A stretch of DNA of 64,000 bases from Sepiola atlantica (GCA_963556195.1 OY744517.1:79106935-79170934); one strand, 5' to 3'; shown: positions 10,100 to 20,691, numbered from the stretch's first letter. Numbers and translations are program-made. The notes: a model not told the origin generated them from the sequence alone.

Positions 10100-10930
10100 G
10101 ATGATTTCGTACTGATAATATTCTTGATTGGTGTGGAGTTATGTTTTTATTGAATGCGAAAGTTATTAAATATGTTTTTTCTTATTTAGAAATAGGCTTA
10201 GAAATGGATACTCAATAAAAAAAAGACATTACAAAAACATTCCCTGATAAAGCTTACAAACTATGATGCTGTATTTTGCAGTGTATAAATCTTTATATTA
10301 ATAAAAATTATGCGACCATTTCTTGTGTGTCTGTATGTGTGCATTTTGCTTGCTTCTACTTCACATACGCATTTCTTTTATTAAAATAAAAAATGGAATA
10401 GCATAAAGTACTAAAACGAACTTTAAAAAAACATTTTAAAAAATGTAATCACCAGAATGCATTTCGTTTCTTTGTAAACAAGGCAGCCATGTTAATCTTT
10501 TGAAATAATAAAAAAAAAAGAATTAATTATTTTGTGACCCTTTGAAATTTGAAGATAATTTGGAAACATTTAAACTGTCGAATAGAAAGTCATCTCTGGC
10601 TTTAAAATTCTTAGCAAATCCTCATATATTAATTGTTTTGTAAGCTATTTGATAAAAATAATTTTTACAAATATTAATTAAAGCAAGATTACTTTGATAA
10701 AATTAATCATAGTTTAAAAATAATTGGATCAATTAATAATTTAATGACCAAACGGTACCATAACAACCTGTGAAATCCTATTAAAAATATACATATAATA
10801 ATTTGATAAAAAAACAAAACAAATGGCATGAATATGCCATTTGTCTTTTTTTGGCTTTAAAAAAAAAAAGAATTGAAATATAAATTAAAGTAAAAAGACT
10901 CCAGGGCAACGTCAGTTAGGTACAATCAGT
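10100..10930. other. AT-rich, nothing recognised
   Basis: No coding region or repeat found apart from A/T runs and a small palindrome around ATGGCATGAATATGCCAT at 10823-10840. Confidence 0.5.
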
Positions 10931-10933
10931 ATA

Positions 10934-11328
10934 GGTGCTTCTGCAATATTGTGTACATATGAAATATTTCTGTCTTTAATTTAAAAAGTGACATGAAAGG
11001 AGGCGATAATTCAAACTTTTTTGTCAAATCTGATTTCTCCAAAAATGGATGTAAATGGTATGAATCTAGAAGATCTATATTTGTAGAATGAAGGTGTGTC
11101 CATTAGGTGCGGAAGTATTTTTTTTTTAACTCGAAATTGTCAGTCAGTGCTGAACAGCACCGAGCGTTGTGTGTGCGTGCAAGTCGTGTATTAAAATTGG
11201 TTATTTCCAACTTCCATTTTTGGAGAAATCAGATTTGACAAAAAAGTTTGAATTATCTCCCCCTTTCATGTCACTCTTTTAAATTAAAGTGAAAATATTT
11301 CATATGTACACAATAGTGCAGAAGCACC
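10934..11328. mobile_element. Foldback MITE, 116-bp inverted repeats
   Basis: Arms 10934-11049 and 11213-11328 have equal length and high identity (GGTGCTTCTGCAATATTGTG ... CTCCAAAAATGGA). The loop is 163 bp. Flanks CAGTATA (10927) and CAGTGTATA (11330) may be an imperfect target duplication. No coding sequence. A DNA-transposon-derived element is the likely origin; superfamily unknown. Confidence 0.85.
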
Positions 11329-11479
11329 CCAGTGTATAATAACGGGTTGTGTTATTTTGTCTAATAACATATTAACTTTTACACTCATTTAATTTTCTAA
11401 ACAAATAATAACAAGCCGCGCGTGGTCCCCCTCTGTATGTGACTCGATGTGGCGAGTGTAAAATGCAATAAATTTGGGC

Positions 11480-11945
11480 AATTTGGGGCATTTTTGACCC
11501 CCCTTTGACCCCCTGGGGGCGCGAACCAGAATTTTTCTGAAGTTAAGGATGCTCATTTTATATCCAGAACAATTGCCTCTACATTTTGGCCAAGTTTCAG
11601 AAAAATTGAATGGATGGATCAAACGTTATGGGAGAAAAGGGTCATTTTTTGCAATTTTGGGGGCTTTTGACCCCCTGGGGGCGCGAACCAGATTTTTTCC
11701 AAGGTCAGCGATACTTATTTTCTATTAGGAACAATTGCCTCCACATTTTGGCCAAGTTTCAGAGAAATTGAATGGATGGATGAAAAGTTATGGGGCAAAA
11801 AATGTCATTTTTTGCCATTTCGGGGCCTTTTGACCCCCTGGGGGGCTAATCAGATGTTTTTCAAAAATCGGAGAATGTCACTTTCTAACCTGACCAAAGT
11901 TACAACTTCATGCAAAATTTCAGAGAAATTCAATGGATGGTTGCG
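11480..11945. repeat. Tandem repeat, about 162-bp period, three units
   Basis: TTTTGACCCCCTGGGGG recurs at about 11507, 11669 and 11832, each followed by CAATTGCCTC and GGCCAAGTTTCAGA..AATTGAATGGATGG, more diverged in the third unit. It runs directly into the (GGAC)n block. Confidence 0.85.
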
Positions 11946-11956
11946 GAGAAAAATCC

Positions 11957-12013
11957 GGACGGACGGACGGACGGACGGACGGACGGACGGACGGACGGAC
12001 GGACGGACGGACG
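11957..12013. repeat. (GGAC)n microsatellite
   Basis: Fourteen uninterrupted GGAC units. Followed by a 10-bp-arm palindrome, CCCCCGATTT TAT AAATCGGGGG, at 12035-12057. A shorter GGAC run is at 48393. Confidence 0.95.
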
Positions 12014-12065
12014 GTCATGCCTCAAAACATAAGTCCCCCGATTTTATAAATCGGGGGATCGTCTT

Positions 12066-12250
12066 TGATGGTTCAGGCATGTTGAAAGAAGCAAGGGGTA
12101 TATAGGCACTTGTAGAGACCTAAGACTGAACAGCAAAAAGAAAGCCGGGCGCCCTAAGAAGGCACGGAAAGAAACCATGAGGCAAAACCGTAAACAGTGG
12201 CAAATGGAGACAGTCAATCCCACAATCGTGATCACTGGAGACTTAGCATA
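12066..12250 (+). mobile_element. RT C-terminal relic (WFGHVER type)
   Basis: Read in the best frame, TGGTTCAGGCATGTTGAAAG gives WFRHVERS, then GTCRDLRLNSKKKAGRPKKA and KETMRQNRKQW, ending at a TAA. This is the C-terminal tail of RTE/CR1-like elements that share the GHV-R motif followed by a basic GRP-K segment. Fragment only. Confidence 0.7.
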
Positions 12251-12259
12251 AGGACAGCC

Positions 12260-13040
12260 AGACAGCGTCGAACCTCTTGTCAAAGGAGACATAGACGATA
12301 AACTATGGATAGTGAGTGAGTGAACTATTTTTCTTTCGTAAAATAATTGTGAAAAGAATAGTAGTTGTATCATTTAACCGATAAATAGGCAAAATGAAGG
12401 GGTTCATACCTTTCCCAAAGTATTATTAGTTCGACATATTTGACATCCAGGAAACGCTGGGTAAATCTGTGAGTCATTGATAAAACTAAGCTAAAGAATA
12501 AATTGTATGTGATTAGATTGCTTGTTTGGCTTTTTAGAAGAAAAATAAACATAATCTGCAATATTTTGTAAGTAGTTGGTTGAAAGATACTTACATACTT
12601 TATACTCTTGTATAAAGAAATTAAAAAAAAAATGGTAAGAAATTAACTGTTTTCATATAACTTAGTAGTTCCGGGTTTTCCATGGTATTCAGGCTGGTCC
12701 CCAAATCGGGTAGTCTAGCAGGACACGGTTGTGAGTTTGTCCACCTTTGATGCACCACAACACCATTGAGCTGGTGATGACAAATCTCATCAAGGTGACC
12801 TGAAAGTGAAAGATAACGAAGAGTGGCAAAAATGAATTGTGGACGAGTCCATTGTGGATGGGACGTCAAGAAAGAAAAAAAAAAGGCGAGTTGATAACTG
12901 TTAAAAAGGAGAAGGTTCTGCAGTGCAAAGAGACTTGAAAGGTGGCGGTTTCAAAAACGCGAAGAGTCGAAGCGTTTGGTGATCGGAGTATCGAAGTACC
13001 GGAAGAATGGGAGTTTACCGCTGTTTATGGCACCGCTGAA
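12260..13040. other. No gene recognised
   Basis: Contains an unrecognised 82-codon minus frame (12621-12869) and short plus frames. No motif or repeat that I can name. Confidence 0.4.
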
Positions 13041-13050
13041 GCTTTATTGG

Positions 13051-13470
13051 CTATGGTATCCAAGCCCGTTTGTTAGGCTTTCGTGTCCGCTGACTAAAAA
13101 TGCGGCTGATAAGCAAGTTGGTACTGTAAAGGAATCCTCTGACTTGTACTTCATCTAAATGCTTGTAGAACAATTGCTTCAGTTCACGCTCGGATAGACA
13201 ATGCAGAGCAAATTGCTTTCCAATCGGATGTATATACGAACGAGTTTCTAGCGGAAACCAAGTCTGTGACCTCAGCAAGAAAAAGACTTTCATGAGACAA
13301 AAGTATGTCAAAAGATTGTTATATGTGTGTGCGTAGCCGGCGTAAACCATCCGGTGATGGGAAATAAAGAAAACCAAAGTTTTTCCATATACGTTTTGTT
13401 CTTTGTCATTCTTGTTGGATCTTACCGGGTACTTCGAAAGAACGGGTAATGCAACAAAAGCACCCTGCAA
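13051..13470 (-). CDS. Unrecognised open frame, 139 codons
   Basis: The longest non-repetitive open frame without an assignment. The peptide has a hydrophobic, aromatic middle (VFFISHHRMVYAGYAHTYNN) and a basic C-terminal end. No signal peptide, known domain or splice context is obvious. It borders a LINE fragment on its right, so it may be part of a mobile element or chance. Confidence 0.15.
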   Translation of the reverse strand: MQGAFVALPVLSKYPVRSNKNDKEQNVYGKTLVFFISHHRMVYAGYAHTYNNLLTYFCLMKVFFLLRSQTWFPLETRSYIHPIGKQFALHCLSERELKQLFYKHLDEVQVRGFLYSTNLLISRIFSQRTRKPNKRAWIP

Positions 13471-13484
13471 TGATGCATAGGCAG

Positions 13485-13770
13485 TTTATTTATTTATTTA
13501 TGTTTTACTCTAATTCACCCCTAAACAAGGGGGCATATTGCCACTGAGACATAAGGGGCTACTGTGGATTAGAGGACAGATTTATAGGGGACATCCTAAG
13601 TAGGGAATTGGGCAGCAAGATGTTTGTTTACATTTAAATTTCCGCATGTTTGTTATAGTCAGAGAAAGAGGGAGCAGGGAGGGAATTCCAAAGGTTAGTA
13701 GTTCGAGGAAAGAAGCTATTAGAGTAGAAAGTCCTCCGGCATCTGAATCCGCTTGTGAAATAACCCATTT
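13485..13770 (-). mobile_element. CR1-like LINE 3' fragment
   Basis: Minus strand: CRRTFYSNSF and LWNSLPAPSF match the family at 19745-20690 (CRRAFYSNSFFPRVTGLWNS). The 3' end reads TAAAACATAAATAAATAAAT, the (AAAT)n tail of this family. Confidence 0.75.
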
Positions 13771-13873
13771 GGTAGAGAGCATCATATAATGGAGATTTGG
13801 TGTCTGTCTGTCTGAAACCAAACTATACTATTGCTATCTTTCAATGCTCAATTCAGGTGGGACGGAGAGGGGG

Positions 13874-14130
13874 GATTTAGTGTAGTATTTGTTCTGTTGT
13901 CATGATATCATCTTTCCAGGGATTACCTCCTTTTTATGGGGAGAGAATAGTGTCGTATCTGTTTTGTTGTCATGAGATCATCCTCCCAGACATTACCTTC
14001 TCCATTGTGTGTTTGGCGTTAGTGTAGTAAATGTTCGTTCATCATGATACCATCCTCTCAGGTATTACTTCCACTTTGGAGGGGGGAAGTGTAGTATATG
14101 TTTATTTGTCATAGCAAAAATATGTGATCG
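13874..14130 (+). repeat. Tandem array of shortened U2-SINE units, about 71-bp period
   Basis: GTGTAGTATTTGTTCTGTTG (13880), GTGTCGTATCTGTTTTGTTG (13950), GTGTAGTAAATGTTCGTTCA (14022) and AGTGTAGTATATGTTTATTT (14089) start four units; the first three continue TCATGATATCATC, CCAG or CAGG and ATTACCTCC. The first part is the U2 5' domain and the second is from the SINE body, with the middle missing. Confidence 0.75.
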
Positions 14131-14134
14131 TGGG

Positions 14135-14800
14135 GAAGCATGTTTTTGCTAGTATGGTAAATAGTAGTTAGTGTTAATGGTTTCGATTTTGTTTGCAATT
14201 GGAGACACGTTGATATTAGAAAAATTCAAAGACTGAGATATTGTGTTCCTCTTTCATCCCTGACTGGCTTCAAATAATTCAGATGAAGGGCAAAAGAAGA
14301 AATCGGTTAATTACGAAGAAACCTTTAAGTGGTTCTGAAGTTTCTGTTTCAATCCAGATCCAACGTAGAATTAATTATAAACTAGCAAAACTCTCAACTT
14401 AAATTTCAATCCTGACTTTAGACAAGCTTCTGGAACAAGAAAAATCTCAAATTTGCTTAACCTTTTACGTGGCAACGTACTCATATGGGAACATATAAAA
14501 TACTTAAGAAATTTATAGAAATGAGTGATACAAATCTTTTTATTTTAACAAGTAAACATTGATTTCTCAGGACGTTAAATTAAAAAAAATGATTTTTGTG
14601 AGCATAAAAAAAATTCATTGGCCACAACCAAATTTGGTACATTTGGTGAATTTTTAGATCCTAATTAGCAAGATATACATTTCTATTAGTAAAGAGTTCC
14701 ACTGTATAGAATGCATTTAAATTTTGTAATTGAAACGGTTTAAAAAACAAACAAACAGTAACATGTAGAGTTTTTATAAAAAAATAAACATATTTATTTA
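14135..14800. other. No gene recognised
   Basis: AT-rich with short frames only. Nothing assigned. Confidence 0.5.
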
Positions 14801-14802
14801 AG

Positions 14803-15119
14803 TAATAAAGAGAATATTTAAAAAAAAAAATATTTTGAAGCCTGAACAACGCAGAATTCATGTGTCCGCGTGCTGCACAAAATTTTCAACTTTCGCCGTC
14901 AACAACACCAGACGAATTTCAACTTGACTGGGAGAAAAAAAAGAAGAGAAAAAAGAAAACGACTATACTTCCGAAGAAGGTATCTAGTACCGAAAGTACT
15001 CAAGTTTAACAAAAAAAAAAAAGAAGTTTTTAAGATAAATAAATAATTTATTTAAAAAAACAAATGTTTGCGTTGTTCAGGCGTCAAAATATTTTTAAAA
15101 AAAATATTCTCTTTATTAT
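14803..15119. repeat. Inverted repeat, about 50-bp arms
   Basis: Arms 14803-14852 and 15069-15119 share TAATAAAGAGAATATTT, AAATATTTTGA and GCCTGAACAACGC. The interior carries A-rich sequence and a short facing pair around TTCCGAAGAAGGTATC. Probably another foldback element. Confidence 0.75.
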
Positions 15120-15394
15120 TGTGATTTCATCAGCGCTTCAATGTGCGACCTTTCGAAATATATTTATTTAAATTCAAATTTTCGATTCACTTGGAATCTT
15201 CATCAGGATAATAGACAATTTTTTTTTTATTTGAATCATGTTCTAAGTATTCAATCCATATTTATTTGTAATGAATTTATTTTCCTCTTTGAAAATGTAA
15301 ATTACTTAATTTATTATAAAATATTTTGTTCGTAACTAAACTACCTTCCTATATAAGAACATGCTCTTTTCTCAAGAACGGAAATTCAGAAATT

Positions 15395-15444
15395 ACTTTT
15401 TCCACGTGACATTCAATTCACAATGAATGTCACGTGGAAAAAGT
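15395..15444. repeat. Perfect 21-bp-arm palindrome containing CACGTG
   Basis: Arms 15395-15415 and 15424-15444 (ACTTTTTCCACGTGACATTC + A and its reverse complement) around an 8-bp loop, ATTCACAA. Each arm contains an E-box CACGTG. Could be a regulatory duplication or the tip of a decayed element. Confidence 0.9.
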
Positions 15445-15544
15445 ACTTTCTCAATTTCCTATGAATGAACCTATAAGTATTAAAACTAAGTATTAAAACA
15501 CTTACACAAATGAAAGAAAACGGTAATTTTAAATTATATATACA

Positions 15545-15715
15545 TGCTCAGACGAAAGTTAAAATGTTGACTTGAATCTAAGGGTTTTGAATCGTGTGAC
15601 TGGCAGAGCAATCACCCCCCCCCCACCCATACTGATGATTGCTGGTAAAAAAAAAAAGGATGAAACACATGTCTGCGGATAAGAATTTAATAATATTTTT
15701 TGTAATATTGTTTAG
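15545..15715 (+). mobile_element. tRNA-Leu-like SINE, truncated head
   Basis: CAGACGAAAGTTAAAATGTT, GACTTGAATC, a B-box-like GGGTTTTGAATCGTGTGACT and tail GATGAAACACATGTCTGCGG, AAGAATTTAATAATATTT match 15885-16065. Confidence 0.65.
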
Positions 15716-15884
15716 CCCCTTTAATACTCTGACGGGCACTTTAAGAGAATCATAAAATTAGGCTATTAAATTTAAATGCACAATGTTAAGTTCCGGCCAA
15801 CATGTCGTTGAATATTGTTTTTGACAGCCTTCTATATGCGTCTCCTTACCTAGACATAAATAGATCTTAATTCTCTTTCTTCAA

Positions 15885-16062
15885 CGTGGTGGGTTTGGTG
15901 GCCGCATCGTTCTAAGCGTTCAGACGAAAGTTAAAATGTTGACTTGGTTCTGACGGTTTCGAATCGTGTGACAGGCAGAGCAATCACCCTCCACATTGAT
16001 GATTCTCGATAAAAAGGATGAAACACATGTGTCTGTGGATAAGAATTTAATAATATTTATCG

Positions 16063-16065
<3 letters not shown>
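15885..16065 (+). mobile_element. tRNA-Leu-derived SINE
   Basis: GGTGGCCGCATCGTTCTAAG and GCGTTCAGACG resemble the tRNA-Leu D-arm region and A box; CGGTTTCGAATCGTGTGACA is B-box-like. The tail GATGAAACACATGTGTCTGT is shared with the copy 340 bp upstream. Confidence 0.7.

Positions 16066-16068
<3 letters not shown>

Positions 16069-16112
<44 letters not shown>
16069..16112. repeat. (TA)n microsatellite
   Basis: Uninterrupted TA run at the 3' end of a SINE. Other TA runs at 16291-16321 and 16647-16674 flank the following repeats. Confidence 0.95.
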
Positions 16113-16129
16113 TATTTCATGTATCCACA

Positions 16130-16275
16130 TAAAATTTTATAAGGAGATATAATTTTTTATGTATCAATTTTCAGTATTTACTTCAACAGTGCTCGATACG
16201 TAAGTAGAGCTAGCCTGAAGATTCCCCCTGGGGATGAAACGCGGGAGCCTCTGTGTAGCTTAATTGTCATAAATA
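16130..16275 (+). repeat. Dispersed repeat with AAGTAGAGCTAGCCTGAAGA core
   Basis: AGTGCTCGATACGTAAGTAG and GAGCTAGCCTGAAGATTCCC precede GGGGATGAAACGCGGGAGCC. Weakly related to 4410-4530 and 28715-28790. No coding sequence. Confidence 0.45.
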
Positions 16276-16288
16276 TATTTTCATAGCT

Positions 16289-16324
<36 letters not shown>

Positions 16325-16474
16325 GCTCCCCTATAGGTTGATAACTCTGGTAGAGGAAATGATGGTTTCCACTTAAGCGTAAAGTAAGATTCTTCCGTAA
16401 AAGGAATTGAATACTCTAGGTTATCGATATGATAAGAATTCATTTAAAAGCGATATATTTTTTTTCATTAACAG

Positions 16475-16638
16475 TAGCAGGCGTATTAGTTCAGATGGTA
16501 GAGCATTGGACTGTCATGATTGGTAGTGACTGATGTCCAGGGTTGGAATCTTGGGGTTGATCTACTCGCTGAATCTAGCCATATTAGTGAGTCTTGAAAA
16601 AAAACGAAACAGGTGTCGGTGGATGACTATATTTGCGT

Positions 16639-16645
<7 letters not shown>
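16475..16645 (+). mobile_element. tRNA-derived SINE
   Basis: TATTAGTTCAGATGGTAGAG is a clear A box and CCAGGGTTGGAATCTTG a degenerate B box. The tail GAAACAGGTGTCGGTGGATG resembles those of the other tRNA SINEs here. Confidence 0.7.
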
Positions 16646-16673
<28 letters not shown>

Positions 16674-16770
16674 TCTTTTTTTGATTGAAAATACAAAGAT
16701 AAATATTTTATCTTCATCTTAGATCCTATCGTGATAAGGGATTGCTAGATATTATAGATAGAGCATTGAT

Positions 16771-16970
16771 ATAAAAAAACATGAAATGACGAAAATAAAA
16801 TTATACAATTTACAATATTTATTAATTCATCATATGTTCAAGCAAGGAAAATAAAAATATACATTTTTAGAGTAAAATTTTTATTTTTATCTTCCTTGCT
16901 TGAACACTTGATGAATTAATAAATATTGTAAATTGTCCAATTTTATTTTCACCATTTCATTTTTTCTTAT
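16771..16970. repeat. Near-perfect hairpin, about 88-bp arms
   Basis: Arms 16771-16858 and 16878-16970 include CAATTTACAATATTTATTAA and TTCAAGCAAGGAA with their reverse complements, separated by only about 20 bp. Probably a foldback MITE. Confidence 0.9.
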
Positions 16971-16979
16971 ATATGCATA

Positions 16980-18270
16980 TGTGTATATGTGAGTACAGTT
17001 TTTATTAAGAAATCATTCCTTTTTTTAATTAAAAAGATTTGTTATTGTAATAGGTATATGTATATTCACTGAACTCTTATGATGTATCTGCATATTGCAA
17101 AAATTTCGAAATTTGTACCAGTAACAAATTTTGAGATTCAAATTTGAAGAGAATATTGTTATACATTTTGTAAATTGGTTTCGTCTTGTGAACTTAAATT
17201 GTATTCATAGTTTACTAGCTAGACCTGGGCAAATTACACAGTATATTATTAATTAATTAATTAATTATTATTATTATTATTATTGTCGTCGTCATCATCA
17301 TCATCATTTTATTTGTCATCATCATCATCATTTTATTTATTATCATCATTATCATTTTATTTATTTATTTATTTATTATAAATATTGAAAACAGCATCTC
17401 GCCTATTTAATTTTTGGTGTGTGTGTGGGGGGGGGGGACGTCGTTTAAAAAAAGGTCAGAACACTTTCTGTCAATACTGGCTACTGATTTTTTTTACTTC
17501 TGCGTTTGAACACTTTATTAATAAGATTAGTACCATAATATCCATGAGACTAAGTTGAAACCTGGGGCCCACCAAAAGCAGGGACCCATGCAACCTTTTT
17601 TCTTTCTTTTAGTGTTAAATGTTAACACTATGAATGAGGCAAACACACCCTGTGCATCACTGAAATCAGTTCATAAGGATCCTCTTTGATATGACAAACA
17701 TTAAGTGTGCTTTATAAATATTATAAGATAGTTAAGCGTAAAATTCGGTGGGTGGAGGGAAGTGTTGAGGGGGTCTAAAGAAGTTTGAAATCTGTGGTGC
17801 TCTACCGTGGGTTAATACAGAATTGGGTATGCACATTCTTCGAGTTGATTATATTTTAATAAAAAAAGAAAAGTGCATTCTTAATTGATGTCTATTATAT
17901 AGTTTAAAAAAAGAAAAGAAAAGAGTTCTTTTTCTTTTCATTGGACACAAACATAGATCCCATATTGTCATTCATCTGTAAATCACACATTTTTATTTAT
18001 TCTTTAATTTACATACTTTAGGGATTTAATCTAAATTTAATATTAGTCCAATGGATTTAGCCCTGGAACAGGCCGATGTTGGAAGTAATTATTTTATGAA
18101 TGAATTCAATATGAAAAAAAAAAAAAAAAAAAAATTAAATTTAGATTTATCCGAAAAACCCAAGAACCGCTAAATGGTCAACTATATTCCAAGGGTGATG
18201 CTCTCTGAAATATCCACAATTTTTGCAGTATTTTATTATAATCAATCAACTTTAAACCATTTAAGGTCAT
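16980..18270. other. No gene; simple repeats
   Basis: Contains (ATT)n/(ATC)n/(ATTT)n blocks at 17245-17380, a G run at 17427, A runs at 18115 and no recognisable coding region. Confidence 0.55.
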
Positions 18271-18278
18271 TAACGATA

Positions 18279-18340
18279 GTTTAAAACCACCCTGCATTAT
18301 CTTAGTTTTAACTCTAAGATAATGCAGAGATGTTTTAAAC
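18279..18340. repeat. Short hairpin, about 26-bp arms
   Basis: GTTTAAAACC..CTGCATTATCTTA pairs with TAAGATAATGCAG..GTTTTAAAC around a short loop. It sits directly left of the 21-bp satellite. Confidence 0.8.
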
Positions 18341-18377
18341 TTTATATAATAGAAACTGTAAATTAATGACAGAATTA

Positions 18378-18893
18378 GTTAATTTTACTCCCGGTTTTGT
18401 TAATTTTACTCCCAGTTTTGTTAATTTTATTCCCAGATTTGTTAATTTTACTCCCGGTTTTGTTAATTTTACTCCCGGTTTTGTTAATTTTACTCCCAGA
18501 TTTGTTAATTTTACTCCCGGTTTTGTTAATTTTATTCCCAGATTTGTTAATTTTATTCCCGGTTTTGTTAATTTTACTCCCAGTTTTGTTAATTTTATTC
18601 CCAGATTTGTTAATTTTACTCCCGGTTTTCTTAATTTTACTCCCAGTTTTGTTAATTTTATTCCCAGATTTGTTAATTTTACTCCCGGTTTTGTTAATTT
18701 TACTCTCGGTTTTGTTAATTTTACTCCCAGTTTTGTTAATTTTATTCCCAGATTTGTTAATTTTACTCCCGGTTTTGTTAATTTTATTCCCAGATTTGTT
18801 AATTTTACTCCCGGTTTTGTTAATTTTACTCCCAGATTTGTTAATTTTATCCCCAGTTTTGTTAATTTTGCTCCCAGTTTTGTTAATCCTAAT
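18378..18893. repeat. 21-bp satellite, 24 units, open on both strands
   Basis: Unit GTTAATTTTACTCCCGGTTTT with three main variants (CCCGGTTTT, CCCAGTTTT, TTCCCAGATTT) from 18378 to 18882. Since 21 is a multiple of 3, the plus strand is open as VNFTPGF/VNFTPSF/VNFIPRF and the minus strand as KLTKPGV/KLTNLGI repeats over about 200 codons each. The variant order often runs G-S-R, suggesting a 63-bp higher-order unit. Translation is unlikely but not excluded. Confidence 0.95.
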
Positions 18894-19309
18894 TTTCTAA
18901 TAATGAATGAGTGCAAATGTTTATATTTTGCAGGTTCTTTTTTGTTTTCGATCACAAATTAAATACCAGGAATCAAGTTGCTGTAGTAAGGTCAACAGAG
19001 ATTTCTTTGTTCACACTTCTTTAATGCCCCATTTTAATGCTTCAGTATTTGAAGGTTTCTGTTCCACAAGCTTCTTTTTGACTAGTCCTCATAATTTTTT
19101 GGGGGAATGGGGGTTAAAATCTTGTAGTTTCCCAATCTAATGGTGTCAGTCTGTGGACATATAGTTTTGCAAAGATCTTTGAGCGGTGCCATGACAAATA
19201 GTGCACTAATACGTATATCCAGTTTATTGTGCAGAAGTGCAACATACTTTTAGACTGTTGATTGTTCATCTGGAACAACTTGCCTCTTACCATAACACAC
19301 ACATGCTAT

Positions 19310-19712
19310 TATTATACTAAAGCTTAGTTAATCAATGTTGGTTTCCCTAAGGATTTTATTTGTATATATTTTAATCACGCAAAATACTGAAATATTCCTT
19401 AGTTTTGATATTTAGTTTTGTTTGAAAACCCCCCAAAAAACTTCCATTTTAATTGTTCTGATTAGCTGCAATTTGCAATTAACTTAGCAAGTGGCCTATC
19501 TCTTACTAACTTTTTATCCATCATTCTCACCCTCTCTCACTGTATGATTATTGACCTGGTCCCCTCCTCCACGATCTAACTTGATACAGTGTCTATCACT
19601 CTCTCTCCGTTTATTAACAGTTGAAGATGAAAAATTAGAATAGTCCATTATAAACAAAAGAGAATATCATCACAGGCAGTAATACTATTTAACGCATAGC
19701 TGGACCGAGAGA
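19310..19712 (+). repeat. Dispersed 400-bp repeat, copy 1
   Basis: Shares long diverged identity with 39073-39497: ATTTTAATCAC.CAAAATAC, CATTTTAATTGTTCT, TGTTTATTAACAGTT, CCATTATAAACAAAAG, CAGTAATACTATTTAAC. No coding capacity, so a noncoding mobile element or segmental duplication. Confidence 0.75.
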
Positions 19713-19744
19713 AAGAAAGATATATATATCCACTATTTCTTATC

Positions 19745-20690
19745 CAAAAGAAAGATCCAGGTAGTCCTCGATGGCCGTTCATCCAAACAACATGACATAA
19801 ATGCTGATGTATTCTAGTGATCGATCCTTGGACCTTTATTGTTCCTGATTTTCATAAACGACCTCCCTGGTGACATTGTGTCTGAGATGGGTATATTTGC
19901 TGATGACACCACGCTCTACTCTCGTCATGTGAGCAAAATGGACGCGCACATATCCAAATCAATCGCTGAATCCTTAGAAAGTGCCTTCCAGTCTGTAGTG
20001 GAATGGGGTCATAAATGGATGGTAACATTTAATGCTGCAAAGACAAAACTCATTTCCTTCAATAACTCCAAGAAACCTTTTCAACCACCGATTGCCATGG
20101 CAAATAACACCTTACATGAGAGTCCAACGTTCAAACTCCTCGGCTTAACATTCACAGATAACATGAATTGGAACAAATACATTGAAGACATTGCCAAAGC
20201 TGCAGCAAAGAAGGTGGACTCCCTCTACCGTGCTAGTAAACTTCTCACATCTGACATTATCCGATATCTACAAAGCCACCATCCGCCCATGCATGGAGTA
20301 TTGTTGCCACATGGATGGATTGTGCTCTGATGAACTTGCTGCTCTGGTGCCCCCACGATGCAAATTCACTAGACTAACCCGACAATCTGCCAAATCCCAT
20401 CCATTCACTATGGAGGTCCCCAGATGCCGGAGAGCCTTCTACTCCAATAGCTTCTTTCCTCGTGTTACCGGCCTCTGGAACTCCATCCCTGCTCTCCCGA
20501 CTGTACTGACATGCAGAGGTTTAAAACTGATGTAAACAGACATCTCGTTGCACAGCTCCCAACTTAGGATGACACCCAAAACCTACACCCTAATTCTCAA
20601 TAGCCCCTTACGTCTACAGTAGTGGCCTGCCTTGTTTGGGGTGAATTATGTTAATGTTTAAAAACTCACAATTAATAATAAATAAATGGG
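19745..20690 (+). mobile_element. CR1-like LINE with RT catalytic motif, 5' truncated
   Basis: Encodes SILGPLLFLIFINDLP then GIFADDTTLYSRHVSK: the RT palm with the FADD catalytic motif (19839-20265), then NAAKTKLISFNN and FKLLGLTFTDNMNW. A frameshift near 20265 moves to YKATIRPCMEYCCHM; about 180 bp present in the copy at 41700 are then missing; ELAALVPPRC..CRRAFYSNSF and LWNSIPALP follow, and FKTDVNRHLVAQLPT ends at a TAG near 20567. The 3' UTR ends in an AATAAATAAAT tail. Dead copy. Confidence 0.85.
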
Positions 20691-20691
20691 G

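Noticed and set aside
18335..18962. Repeat protein genes on either strand
   Set aside because: Both frames are explained by a 21-bp satellite; kept only as an observation.
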